Shown here: positions 1-6,049 of the stretch, piece after piece | Position numbering within the stretch: position 1 is the first letter of the stretch | Layout: every line of letters begins with the position of its first letter | Assembly: GCA_030043285.1 (NCBI GenBank) | Contig: JASHXZ010000507.1 | Coordinates: 1-8,133 of the forward strand | Reading direction: 5' to 3' | DNA: 8,133 nt | Source: Xanthobacteraceae bacterium | GTDB taxonomy: Bacteria; Pseudomonadota; Alphaproteobacteria; Rhizobiales; Xanthobacteraceae | Position numbers and translations under genes: made by a program | The notes under the pieces: model-generated | Seen by the model: the letters and a program-made list of their open reading frames with translations, nothing else | Database searches by the model: none | What the model was told of the DNA's origin: nothing

Positions 1-273
1 GTCGTGATGCGCGGCCAACTTGTCCTTGTTGACCTGACGGAAGATCGCGGTCTGGTGGTTGATGGTCTTGGTTTTCCAACCCAACAGGCCGGCCGGCAAG
101 CAGGCGACGTCGCCGGCAAATGCCAGTTCGGTCCCGGGCCGGATGCAGACGGCCATTCCAGGATCGTCGGAGGCTGAGAACCCGCGTGTTCCCGTCCCGA
201 AGTCACGCGTGACGAGCTTGTCGCCGACTTGCGCCGGCCGCGACCGCACGCTTTGGAGGCTAAAGTCACACAT
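1..273 (-). CDS. Conserved hypothetical protein, N-terminal 91 residues (3' end outside window)
   Basis: The first 91 codons of a gene that continues past the left edge. The protein begins MCDFSLQSVRSRPAQVGDKL and continues with TRGF at residues 29-32, AVCIRPGTELAF at 41-52 and ATAIFRQ-like text near 75-80 (TAIFRQVN). I recall a family of short uncharacterised proteins in Bradyrhizobium and relatives with the same opening (MCDYSL...RPAKVGDKL) and the same internal GTELAF block. No function is known to me. There is no signal peptide or membrane segment in the visible part, so it is probably cytoplasmic. The start is well fixed: AAAGGAG at 280-286 lies 6 nt before the ATG at 273. The gene faces away from the window and is not part of the cupredoxin/efflux set, from which it is separated by 244 nt. 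That it is a real gene is fairly sure; its role is unknown. Confidence 0.75.
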   Translation of the reverse strand, partial: MCDFSLQSVRSRPAQVGDKLVTRDFGTGTRGFSASDDPGMAVCIRPGTELAFAGDVACLPAGLLGWKTKTINHQTAIFRQVNKDKLAAHHD

Positions 274-289
274 AGGCGACTCCTTTCTT

Positions 290-308
290 CCCGGGCCATG
301 GTCCCGGG
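290..308. promoter_or_regulatory. GC-rich palindrome in the leader of the left-edge gene
   Basis: CCCGGG at 290-295 is repeated at 303-308 around CCATGGT, giving a 6-bp all-GC stem with a 7-nt loop. It ends 3 nt before the Shine-Dalgarno sequence (280-286) of the minus-strand gene starting at 273. In RNA it would form a stable hairpin just upstream of the ribosome site. In DNA it could be an operator. No U-tract follows on either strand, so it is not an intrinsic terminator. Confidence 0.35.
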
Positions 309-517
309 GCTTCTACTATTCAGCCCCACAACCCTCACGAACAACGATCTCGGATAAGAATGGTGCCGCGCCGCGCGACGAAAAGACAACTCCGCGCCGA
401 CAGGGGACTCACGCTGGCGCCGCCTCCACGCGGCGACCTCATTCGTTTGACGGAAGCTTTTTAAGAATCTTGCCGGGATTTGAGGCGGATATGCGGCCCC
501 GCTTCGCGTCAGGGCGG
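309..517. other. Intergenic stretch without a recognisable gene
   Basis: This lies between the leader palindrome of the left-edge gene and the stop codon of the cupredoxin gene. I found no credible small gene here and no stem followed by a T-run that would end the cupredoxin transcript. The promoter of the left-edge gene should be here. On the minus strand, TTGTTC and AATAGT with an 18-nt spacer (about 319-348) is the closest sigma-70-like pair, but it is weak. Confidence 0.4.
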
Positions 518-919
518 TCACTTGACCGTGATGCCGCCGACCATGCCGTACCAATCGTGGTCGGCGCAGCGCAGGTCATATCTGCCCGGCTTGTGCGGCG
601 TCAGGAATACGTCCTTCTTTTCGCCGGGCTGCAGCGTGATTTCGCTGCCTTTATTGTCGAGGACGTTGGAGTTGTCGATCGTGGCGGTTGCAAAGAAAAC
701 CGGCGCCGTGAACTCGTGCGTTTCGTTGCCGTGATTTTCCAGATGCAATTGGTAGAGCACGCCCTGGCGAAGAGTCAGGTGATCGGGCTCGAAGCTGTAA
801 TCGACCATGACGACGTCGACCTCGACCGGCTTCGAAGCCGATTGGGCCAGCGGCGCGGCGAGCAGCAATCCAAAGAGGCAGCCGATGCGCCCAAGCGCGC
901 GGGTCTGGCGCACGATCAT
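518..919 (-). CDS. Secreted cupredoxin (type 1 copper protein), 133 aa
   Basis: A small periplasmic blue-copper-type protein. Residues 1-28 form a Sec signal peptide: positive start MIVRQTRALGR, hydrophobic CLFGLLLAAPLA, probable cleavage near AQS-A. The mature domain of about 105 residues ends in an intact type 1 copper loop: Cys118-x2-His121-x4-Met126 (RCADHDWYGM), the same spacing as in plastocyanin, with the upstream His68 in NETHEF as fourth ligand. It should bind one copper ion and carry electrons or hold copper; the partner is not visible. An upstream TTG at 979 would add 20 residues, but ATG at 919 gives a proper signal peptide and is preferred, although its Shine-Dalgarno (AAGGAC, 2 nt away) is poor. 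It lies 73 nt downstream of the DHA2 transporter gene on the same strand, so it may be the last gene of that operon. The domain call is firm; the exact substrate or partner is open. Confidence 0.85.
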   Translation of the reverse strand: MIVRQTRALGRIGCLFGLLLAAPLAQSASKPVEVDVVMVDYSFEPDHLTLRQGVLYQLHLENHGNETHEFTAPVFFATATIDNSNVLDNKGSEITLQPGEKKDVFLTPHKPGRYDLRCADHDWYGMVGGITVK

Positions 920-957
920 GGTCCTTGTTTTCGGCCGAGTGAACGAAACGCCGACGG

Positions 958-979
958 TTGCGCGATGGTTATGGCGCAA
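958..979. repeat. Inverted repeat TTGCGC-N10-GCGCAA between transporter and cupredoxin genes
   Basis: Two perfect 6-bp arms (958-963 and 974-979) sit 10 nt apart in the 73-nt gap between the antiporter stop and the cupredoxin start. As DNA it has the size and spacing of a dimeric regulator site. As RNA it is a small hairpin that could set different expression levels for the two genes. Either reading is inference. Confidence 0.3.
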
Positions 980-992
980 AATTAGGCATTGC

Positions 993-2606
993 TCAATGCG
1001 CGGCAGCGCGACTTGGGCCGGACACCCGTTTTATTGCCAGCAGCACAACGGGAACGAGCAGAGCTGTGAAAATCGCCCACGTGTAGAACACGTCGATATA
1101 GGCCAAGAGCGTGGCCTGGCTGGCCACCATCTGGCCGATGAACCCAAAGGCATGGGACTGCGCGGCGGTGGGCGGCGCGCCCTGGTGGGTGAAGTACTGA
1201 GTCATCTGCTGCATCGTCGAGTGAAACACCGGCGACGACGGGATCGTGTTTTCGACGAGCCGCGACTGATGAAATTGGCTACGCCGCAACAGCTCGGTGT
1301 TGGCGAGCGAGACGCCGATGCTGCCGCCGAGGTTGCGGGCGACGTTGATGAGGGCCGAGCCTTCGCTGGTCTTGTTCTGCGGCAGTCCCTCATACGCGAT
1401 AGCGTTGATCGGAATGAACAGGAACGGCAGGCCGATCACCTGAAAAATACGGACCTTGGCGAAATACCAGAACGTGGCGTCAGGCGTTAGACTGGTGGAG
1501 TACCACATCGACAGGGCCACCGCGCCTAGTCCGATCGCGATCCAGTATTTCGGCTGCATCAGCCCGGTGACCTGGCCGGCAATGGGCATCATGAACAGCA
1601 TCGCCAGGCCGCCCGGCATCACGGCGAGACCAGATAGTTCCGCGGTGTAGGGGAAGCTCGTCTGCAACAACTGCGGCAGGATCTGGTTGGAGCCGAACAG
1701 GATCGCGCCGACCGTCATCATGATCAAAAATGCAATGGCGAACTGGCGACGGAAGAGCAGACGAAGGTCGACGATTGGATCGCGCTCGGTCAGCTCCCAG
1801 AGCAGGAAGAACACGAACGATGCGGCCGTAATCAGGGTGAACGCGAGGATCATGTTCGATTTGAACCAGTCGTCCTCCTGGCCGCGGTCGAGCACGAATT
1901 CCAGGCTGCCGAAAGTGAGCGCGATCAGCGCAAAGCCAATCCAGTCGATGTGCAAGCCGCCGGCCAGCATCTGGCGCCGCTCGCGTTTGAGGATCTCCGG
2001 CTCGACCAGCACCCAGTTCACGAGGAGGAGCGAAGCGATGCCGATCGGTATATTGATGAAGAAAATCCAGTGCCAGGAGTAATTGTCGGTGATCCAGCCG
2101 CCGAGCGTCGGCCCGACCGTCGGCGCGACGATGACGGCGATGCCGTAGAGCGCGAAGGCCTGCGCCCGGCGCTCGGGAGGAAACGTGTCGGCGAGGATTG
2201 CCTGTTCGCTGGTCGGCATGCCGCCGCCGCCGAGGCCCTGCAGGATGCGGAAGAAGATCAGCGCATTGAGGCTCGGCGCCAGTCCGCACAAGAGCGAACT
2301 CACTGTAAACAGCGCCACGCATATCATGTAGAAGCGCTTGCGGCCGATGACGTTGGACAGCCAGCCACTGACCGGCAGCACCACCGCGTTGGCGATCAGG
2401 TAGGTCGTCACCACCCAGGTGCTCTCGTCGATGCTGGCGCCGAGGCTGCCGGCGATGTAGCGCAGCGACACGTTGGCGATCGCGGTATCGAGCACCACCA
2501 TGAAGGTGGCGATCGACACGATGATGGCGACGAGCCACGGATTGCGGTCGCCGGCCGCCGAGCGGCTCGGGCTCCAGCCGCCGCGCTCGTGGCCTTGCTC
2601 GCTCAT
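993..2606 (-). CDS. emrB: DHA2 family MFS multidrug efflux antiporter (EmrB-type), 537 aa
   Basis: A 14-helix drug/proton antiporter of the inner membrane; length and motifs match EmrB/QacA-type DHA2 pumps. A polar N-terminus (about 1-22) is followed by helix 1 ending in the family signature LDTAIANVSLRYI (39-51). Motif A is GWLSNVIGRKR (81-91), the motif B region is RILQGLGGG (120-128), and the antiporter motif C is APTVGPTLGGWI (161-172), followed by WHWIFFINIPIG (178-189). Further helices continue to the basic C-terminal tail IKRVSGPSR. The ATG overlaps the stop of the adaptor gene by 4 nt (ATGA), so translation is probably coupled; the Shine-Dalgarno is weak. With the adaptor it should export hydrophobic toxic compounds using the proton gradient. 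Substrates cannot be read from sequence. The symbol reflects family similarity, not demonstrated equivalence to the E. coli gene. Confidence 0.93.
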   Translation of the reverse strand: MSEQGHERGGWSPSRSAAGDRNPWLVAIIVSIATFMVVLDTAIANVSLRYIAGSLGASIDESTWVVTTYLIANAVVLPVSGWLSNVIGRKRFYMICVALFTVSSLLCGLAPSLNALIFFRILQGLGGGGMPTSEQAILADTFPPERRAQAFALYGIAVIVAPTVGPTLGGWITDNYSWHWIFFINIPIGIASLLLVNWVLVEPEILKRERRQMLAGGLHIDWIGFALIALTFGSLEFVLDRGQEDDWFKSNMILAFTLITAASFVFFLLWELTERDPIVDLRLLFRRQFAIAFLIMMTVGAILFGSNQILPQLLQTSFPYTAELSGLAVMPGGLAMLFMMPIAGQVTGLMQPKYWIAIGLGAVALSMWYSTSLTPDATFWYFAKVRIFQVIGLPFLFIPINAIAYEGLPQNKTSEGSALINVARNLGGSIGVSLANTELLRRSQFHQSRLVENTIPSSPVFHSTMQQMTQYFTHQGAPPTAAQSHAFGFIGQMVASQATLLAYIDVFYTWAIFTALLVPVVLLAIKRVSGPSRAAAH

Positions 2607-3721
2607 CGCACTCGCACGTTCGGCACGACCGACATGCCAGGGCCGAGCAGCACGTCGGGCGGCTGGTCGAACACGATCTTGACCGGCACCCGCTGCACGA
2701 TCTTGACGTAATTGCCGGTCGCGTTCTGGGCCGGCAGCAGGCTGAATGCCGTGCCGCTGCCAGCCTGCACGCTGTCGACGTGGCCCTTGAAGGTGTGCTG
2801 CGGAAACGCATCGATCGCGATATCGACCGGCTGACCGGGTCGCAGCTGCGCGAGCTGCGTCTCCTTGAAATTCGCCGTGATCCAGACGTCGCGCGGCACG
2901 AACATCATCAGCGCCTGCCCGGCGGCCGCATACTGGCCCTTGGCGGCGGTGAGCTGCGTCACGTAGCCATCGACCGGCGCGGTGATGACGGTGCGGCCGA
3001 GATTGACCTTGGCCTGCTCGAGGCCGGCGCGCTGCTGCTCCAGTTGCGCCTGCGCCTGCAGCGCCTGGCTTTGCAGCACGGGCAGCTGCTTTGTGGTGGC
3101 GATGGCGTTAGCCTCCGCGGCGGCGTAGCTCGCCTGCGCCTGCAGCAAATTGGAATGGTATTGCTGGGCCTGCTCGACGGTAACCGAGCCGGCTTTGACG
3201 AGACGCTGATAGCGTTCGTTTTCCTGCTCCGCGAAAGTGAGCGCCGCCTGGGCCTGCGCCGTCTGTTTGTTGGCCTGGTCGATCCGTGCCTGCTGTGCGG
3301 CGATTTGCGCCTTGAGATTGGCGATGTTGGCCTGCGCCTGATCGACCTGCGCCGTGCCCTGGTCGGTCTGCACCTGGAAGTCGCTGCGGTCGAGCCGCAC
3401 CAGCACGGTGCCGGCAGTGACGCGTTGGTTGTCCGTCACCGGTACGTCGACGATCTGGGCGTTGAGCTGCGCGCTGATGGTGACGGTGCGGGCGTCGATG
3501 AAGGCGTCGTCGGTCGATTCGTAATGGCTGGCGTTGATCCACCAGACGATCACGCCGACGGTGAGTGCGATGGCAATCGCAGCGATCGCCAGCACCAGTG
3601 TGCGATGCGCACGCAGGCGGTCAAGCCAGGATGGATCCCCTGGTTGCTCGGCGGGGTTCGGCCGCGCCGGGCGGCCCGGCGCGGTCTCCTGGCGGCGTTC
3701 GTCGTCGACGCGCTGGTCCAT
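2603..3721 (-). CDS. emrA: HlyD/EmrA-type periplasmic adaptor subunit of efflux pump, 372 aa
   Basis: A membrane fusion protein linking an inner-membrane pump to an outer-membrane channel. With the ATG at 3721 it has a polar, Pro-rich cytoplasmic N-terminus, one membrane helix (about 41-61), then HYESTDDAF (66-74), which is typical of EmrA. The first half of the lipoyl domain (about 79-112) follows, then a Gln/Ala-rich coiled-coil hairpin (about 120-241). The second lipoyl half is ITAPVDGYVTQL (246-257), and a beta-barrel carries the EmrA hallmark SGTAFSLLPAQNATGNYVKI (322-341). It is first in the set and overlaps the antiporter gene by 4 nt. The start is uncertain: an in-frame GTG at 3784 would add 21 residues, and neither start has a clear Shine-Dalgarno sequence. 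No TolC-like gene is in the window, so the outer-membrane part must come from elsewhere. The family call is firm. Confidence 0.92.
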   Translation of the reverse strand: MDQRVDDERRQETAPGRPARPNPAEQPGDPSWLDRLRAHRTLVLAIAAIAIALTVGVIVWWINASHYESTDDAFIDARTVTISAQLNAQIVDVPVTDNQRVTAGTVLVRLDRSDFQVQTDQGTAQVDQAQANIANLKAQIAAQQARIDQANKQTAQAQAALTFAEQENERYQRLVKAGSVTVEQAQQYHSNLLQAQASYAAAEANAIATTKQLPVLQSQALQAQAQLEQQRAGLEQAKVNLGRTVITAPVDGYVTQLTAAKGQYAAAGQALMMFVPRDVWITANFKETQLAQLRPGQPVDIAIDAFPQHTFKGHVDSVQAGSGTAFSLLPAQNATGNYVKIVQRVPVKIVFDQPPDVLLGPGMSVVPNVRVR

Positions 3722-3825
3722 GCTTTGATCGAACGTCCGGGAAGCGGGTCCGTTTCCGCTCCCGGACAGGAAAGCGGCCCGCACAGATAGTCAGTTTTCC
3801 GAGGTGGTTTAGCGATTAACGTCGC

Positions 3826-3855
3826 AGGAGGCTAGCCGTGTTCGCACAGCTGTGA
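3826..3855 (+). other. Possible five-codon leader ORF behind a perfect Shine-Dalgarno
   Basis: AGGAGG (3826-3831) is followed after 6 nt by GTG (3838), then TTC GCA CAG CTG and TGA, encoding only five residues (M/V-FAQL). This is one of the best ribosome sites in the window and it serves no long frame. It could be a regulatory leader peptide ahead of the monooxygenase gene, the decayed start of a lost gene, or chance. Whether this stretch is transcribed at all is unknown. Confidence 0.2.
3845..3854. promoter_or_regulatory. Perfect 10-bp palindrome CACAGCTGTG, candidate operator
   Basis: A perfect dyad in the space between divergent genes, a usual place for TetR-, MarR- or LysR-type binding sites. 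The first bases outside the core (G3844, A3855) do not pair. No cognate regulator gene is present, and a 10-bp palindrome alone is weak evidence. Confidence 0.25.
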
Positions 3856-3959
3856 AGTCGGTCTGATCCCCGCAGAGTCGACCTCCGAATCGACATCGTT
3901 ACGCCCAGGCGGGCGCCAATTTCGACCGCCAAAATTCTTAATGTATTTCCTTTTCAGCT

Positions 3960-3997
3960 GCTCCGTTTCGGATACATGATGCATCGGCCAACGGAGC
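3960..3997 (+). promoter_or_regulatory. Inverted repeat enclosing the ribosome binding site of the monooxygenase gene
   Basis: GCTCCGTT (3960-3967) and AACGGAGC (3990-3997) are perfect 8-bp complementary arms 22 nt apart. The right arm contains the GGAG (3993-3996) that best serves as Shine-Dalgarno for the ATG at 4009, and the loop contains the alternative ATG at 3976. If transcription begins upstream of 3960, the folded RNA would hide the ribosome site. A second small palindrome, GATGCATC, lies in the loop. Confidence 0.35.
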
Positions 3998-4008
3998 CTG
4001 CCGCTGCC

Positions 4009-5118
4009 ATGAAATTCGGCTATTTCACACTGAGCGATAACCGCTACCCCGACAATCCGCGCTCGCCCGAGCAATTCCTGGTCGAGATACGCGACCAGGC
4101 GGTGTTTGCCGAGAAGCTCGGACTGCACTCGGCCTGGATCGGCGAGCACCACTTCAACCGGCGTGGCTGTGTGTCGGTGCCCGCAATCGTGCTGGCCAAT
4201 ATCGCCGCTGCCACGACGCGGCTGCGGCTCGGACCAGCCGTCGTCGTGCTGCCGATCCATCACCCGATTCATGTCGCGGAGGAATGGGCGACGCTTGACC
4301 AACTGTCCGGCGGCCGCGTCGATTTTGCCGCAGGGCGCGGCTACGACCGTCACGAGTTTGTGCCGTTCAGTGCAGATTTCGATGCTTCCGCCGAGCAGTT
4401 CGGCGAGGGCATCGAACTGTTGATGCGGTGCTGGACCGAAAGCGCGCCGTTCGACTTCAAGGGCCGGTTTTACGATGTCACCGACGTCGAGGTCTTTCCC
4501 AAACCCTTGCAGCGGGATTTCAGGCCGTACATGGGCTCGTTCTCGCGTTTCTCGATGGAACTGGCGGCGAAGTGGGACTGGAACCTGTTGCTGGCGCCGT
4601 TCGCCGCCACGATCCTGTTCGGCAGCCTGAAGAATGCGGCGGCCGCCTATCGCGAGATCTGCGACAAGGCGGAAAAGCCGGCGCAGAAAATCAAATGCAG
4701 CTATTTCATCCACATCGGCGAAGGCGAGGACGAACGCCGGCGGGCGCGGCAGCGGATGGTCGACTACATTACCATGGCGGGCTTGCGCAAGACGATGAGT
4801 TCGGGCGGCCAAGGCGCGCTGCCGCCAAGCATGGCGTACTTCAAGAAGATCGGCGAGCGGCTCAATGACGCCAAAGCGTCCGACTTCGACGACAACTCGC
4901 TGCTGCACGGCTCGCCGCAGCAGATCGTCGATTCCTTGAAGCGGGTCGAGGCGATCGGCATCGACGAGGTCATCCTCTACTTTAATTTCGGCAACCGCCC
5001 CGACAGCTTCGTGCGCGAGCAGATGCACCGCTTCATGGCCGATGTCGCGCCCGCGTTCGGCGGCGCCAGCCGCGCCGTCGGGTATGACGTCCGCCCTGCA
5101 CGTGAAACCGCACGTTAG
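4009..5118 (+). CDS. LLM-class (luciferase-like) flavin-dependent monooxygenase, 369 aa
   Basis: A TIM-barrel flavin monooxygenase of the bacterial luciferase superfamily, which uses reduced FMN (or F420 in some branches) and oxygen on an organic substrate. It opens with the usual first strand MKFGYFTLSD and has the family block WIGEHHF (43-49). VVVLPIHHPIHVAEEWATL (79-97) follows, then LSGGRVDFAAGRGYDRHEF (99-117) and the C-terminal GSPQQIVDSLKR (301-312). Length is typical for the class. ATG at 4009 is preferred over ATG 3976 because family members start at MKFG; GGAG at 3993-3996 is 12 nt upstream, longer than ideal. It is probably cytoplasmic, with no signal or membrane segment. The next gene follows after 35 nt on the same strand. 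The reductase partner and substrate are not evident, and the luciferase-like name does not imply light emission. Confidence 0.9.
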   Translation: MKFGYFTLSDNRYPDNPRSPEQFLVEIRDQAVFAEKLGLHSAWIGEHHFNRRGCVSVPAIVLANIAAATTRLRLGPAVVVLPIHHPIHVAEEWATLDQLSGGRVDFAAGRGYDRHEFVPFSADFDASAEQFGEGIELLMRCWTESAPFDFKGRFYDVTDVEVFPKPLQRDFRPYMGSFSRFSMELAAKWDWNLLLAPFAATILFGSLKNAAAAYREICDKAEKPAQKIKCSYFIHIGEGEDERRRARQRMVDYITMAGLRKTMSSGGQGALPPSMAYFKKIGERLNDAKASDFDDNSLLHGSPQQIVDSLKRVEAIGIDEVILYFNFGNRPDSFVREQMHRFMADVAPAFGGASRAVGYDVRPARETAR

Positions 5119-5153
5119 CCCACGCGATCCGGCGGCAACGGAACGGCGCAAAC

Positions 5154-5894
5154 ATGTTCGACGACGCGATCCGCGCTATCGGGCAAATATTTTCACCGCC
5201 GCTGCGCGCGGTGTTGTGGAAATCGATCGGGTTGGCGCTGGCGCTCGTCATTGCCGTCGCGGCCGCGATCGAGCGCGCCATTGTTTGGCTGGTCGGCGCC
5301 GGCAGCAGCTCTGCCGAAACGGCGCTCGGGCCGCACGCGCATCTTCCGGTCGATGTCATCGCCTGGCTGCTCTCGATGGCGGCCGGGTTCGGCATCCTGA
5401 TCGGCAGCGTGATGCTGATGCCGGCCGTGACTGCGTTTGTCGCCAGCTTTTTCGCCGATCAAATCGCCGACCAGGTCGAGCACACGGATTATCCCGGCGA
5501 CCCGCCCGGCAAGGCGCTGCCGCTGTCGCAAGCCGTCCTCCAGGGCGGCAAGACGGCGCTGCTCGCCATCGCGGTTTACCTTTGTGCTCTGCCGCTGTCG
5601 CTGATCGCCGGGGCCGGCGTCGTTCTGTTTTTTCTTGCCACCGCGTGGCTCCTTGGCCGCGAATATTTCGAACTCGCGGCAATGCGCTTTCGCCCGATTG
5701 CAGAAGCGAAGGCGCTGCGTCGACATTATGCCGGAAGCGTCTTTATCGGCGGCATGATCATCGCGCTGTTCGTGTCGATTCCGATCGTCAACCTGGCGAC
5801 GCCGCTGTTTGCCACCGCCTTCATGGTGCACATGCACAAGCGCTTGAGTGGACGGTTCGAGCGCAATGTCAGCCCGGGTCGGCGTTACTCCTGA
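5154..5894 (+). CDS. EI24/CysZ-like integral membrane protein, 246 aa
   Basis: An inner-membrane protein with four hydrophobic segments (about 24-50, 66-98, 134-167, 195-226). It carries marks I associate with the EI24 family (often annotated as CysZ or sulfate transporter family): GREYFELAAMR (168-178) after the third segment, and IPIVNLATPLFATAFMVHM (209-227) in the last. CysZ of enteric bacteria takes up sulfate. Alphaproteobacterial EI24 proteins are annotated by similarity and their substrate is not established, so transport of sulfate here is only a possibility. It starts 35 nt after the monooxygenase stop, with a weak GGAACGG upstream of the ATG, and may share its transcript. Its 3' end is overlapped on the other strand by the frame of an anti-sigma remnant. 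No sulfur-assimilation gene is adjacent. Confidence 0.85.
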   Translation: MFDDAIRAIGQIFSPPLRAVLWKSIGLALALVIAVAAAIERAIVWLVGAGSSSAETALGPHAHLPVDVIAWLLSMAAGFGILIGSVMLMPAVTAFVASFFADQIADQVEHTDYPGDPPGKALPLSQAVLQGGKTALLAIAVYLCALPLSLIAGAGVVLFFLATAWLLGREYFELAAMRFRPIAEAKALRRHYAGSVFIGGMIIALFVSIPIVNLATPLFATAFMVHMHKRLSGRFERNVSPGRRYS

Positions 5895-5960
5895 GCGGAA
5901 CCCGCGCCTTCGGCCGCAGCGCCGACGAAATTTTGCTGACGAATTCGCCGAGCTCTTCGT
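5869..5960 (-). pseudogene. Remnant of an anti-sigma factor 3' end
   Basis: On the minus strand 5960-5911 encodes EELGEFVSKISSALRP, nearly the same as EELGEFVGKISAALRP at the C-terminus of the intact anti-sigma gene at 7206-8015. The frame then stays open through KARVPLRSNADPG to a TGA at 5871-5869, inside the last 26 nt of the EI24 gene on the opposite strand. Upstream of EELGEF the similarity stops at once, so no sigma-binding or membrane part remains. Three of the six differences are silent in this frame, which suggests the piece was once under coding selection. It reads as the tail of a broken anti-sigma gene. The alternative is a small duplicated segment that was never part of a second gene. 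Confidence 0.5.
5911..5960. repeat. Left copy of a ~50-bp direct repeat flanking the hydrolase gene
   Basis: This copy matches 7221-7270 at 44 of 50 positions without gaps, including an identical 22-nt core (5938-5959 and 7248-7269). Both copies have the same orientation. It lies between the EI24 stop and the hydrolase start. Confidence 0.8.
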
Positions 5961-6039
5961 ACGGATTGACAACTGAAGATAGGCAGTGCCACGCTCGCGG
6001 CGAAGCAAAGATGTTGATCGCCCCAACGGGCATGATTGC

Positions 6040-6044
6040 GGAGG
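6040..6044 (+). promoter_or_regulatory. Shine-Dalgarno deciding the hydrolase start
   Basis: GGAGG lies 5 nt before the ATG at 6050 and only 2 nt before the ATG at 6047. In-frame ATGs at 6011 and 6032 have no comparable site. This favours 6050, which also gives a compact signal peptide. Confidence 0.6.
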
Positions 6045-6049
6045 CTATG

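Larger units (their letters stand above)
3722..4008. promoter_or_regulatory. Divergent control region between efflux set and monooxygenase gene
   Basis: These 287 nt separate two outward-facing genes, so promoters for both must lie here. The AT-rich patch at about 3928-3956 stands out from the GC-rich surroundings and is the likeliest core for the plus-strand promoter. TTCGAC (3921-3926) and TATTTC (3944-3949) have a 17-nt spacer but match consensus poorly. No convincing minus-strand promoter was seen. The region also holds a 10-bp palindrome (3845-3854), a GC stem CGCCC-AGGC-GGGCG (3902-3915) and an inverted repeat over the ribosome site of the monooxygenase gene (3960-3997). No regulator gene is adjacent. 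Confidence 0.4.

Noticed and set aside
480..517. Possible intrinsic terminator after the cupredoxin gene
   Set aside because: Only short interrupted GC stems are present and no T-run follows them on the minus strand.
59..985. A 308-residue plus-strand frame across the left part of the window
   Set aside because: It runs antisense to both the left-edge gene and the cupredoxin gene, each of which shows family motifs, and has no domain of its own.
1480..2811. A 443-residue minus-strand frame inside the antiporter and adaptor genes
   Set aside because: Arg/Ala/His-rich composition typical of out-of-frame reading in GC-rich DNA; the overlapping frames encode clear EmrB and EmrA proteins.
3832..5151. 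A 439-residue minus-strand frame opposite the monooxygenase
   Set aside because: It mirrors the monooxygenase codons, has no domain, and its start has no support; the plus-strand frame has family motifs throughout.
5897..5920. GGAAC at 5897-5901 as the -35 half of an ECF or general-stress promoter controlling the hydrolase
   Set aside because: No CGTT-like -10 element is found 16-17 nt downstream, so the match is probably chance.
5966..5994. TTGACA at 5966-5971 as a -35 box for the hydrolase gene
   Set aside because: No acceptable -10 box lies 16-18 nt downstream (CCACGC at the 17-nt position), so a promoter call is not supported.
5042..6010. The hydrolase frame stays open upstream to 5042, which would make a 720-residue fusion protein
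   Set aside because: The upstream part overlaps the EI24 gene in another frame, is rich in Arg/Ala/Gly without any domain, and a good Shine-Dalgarno plus signal peptide mark a start at 6050.
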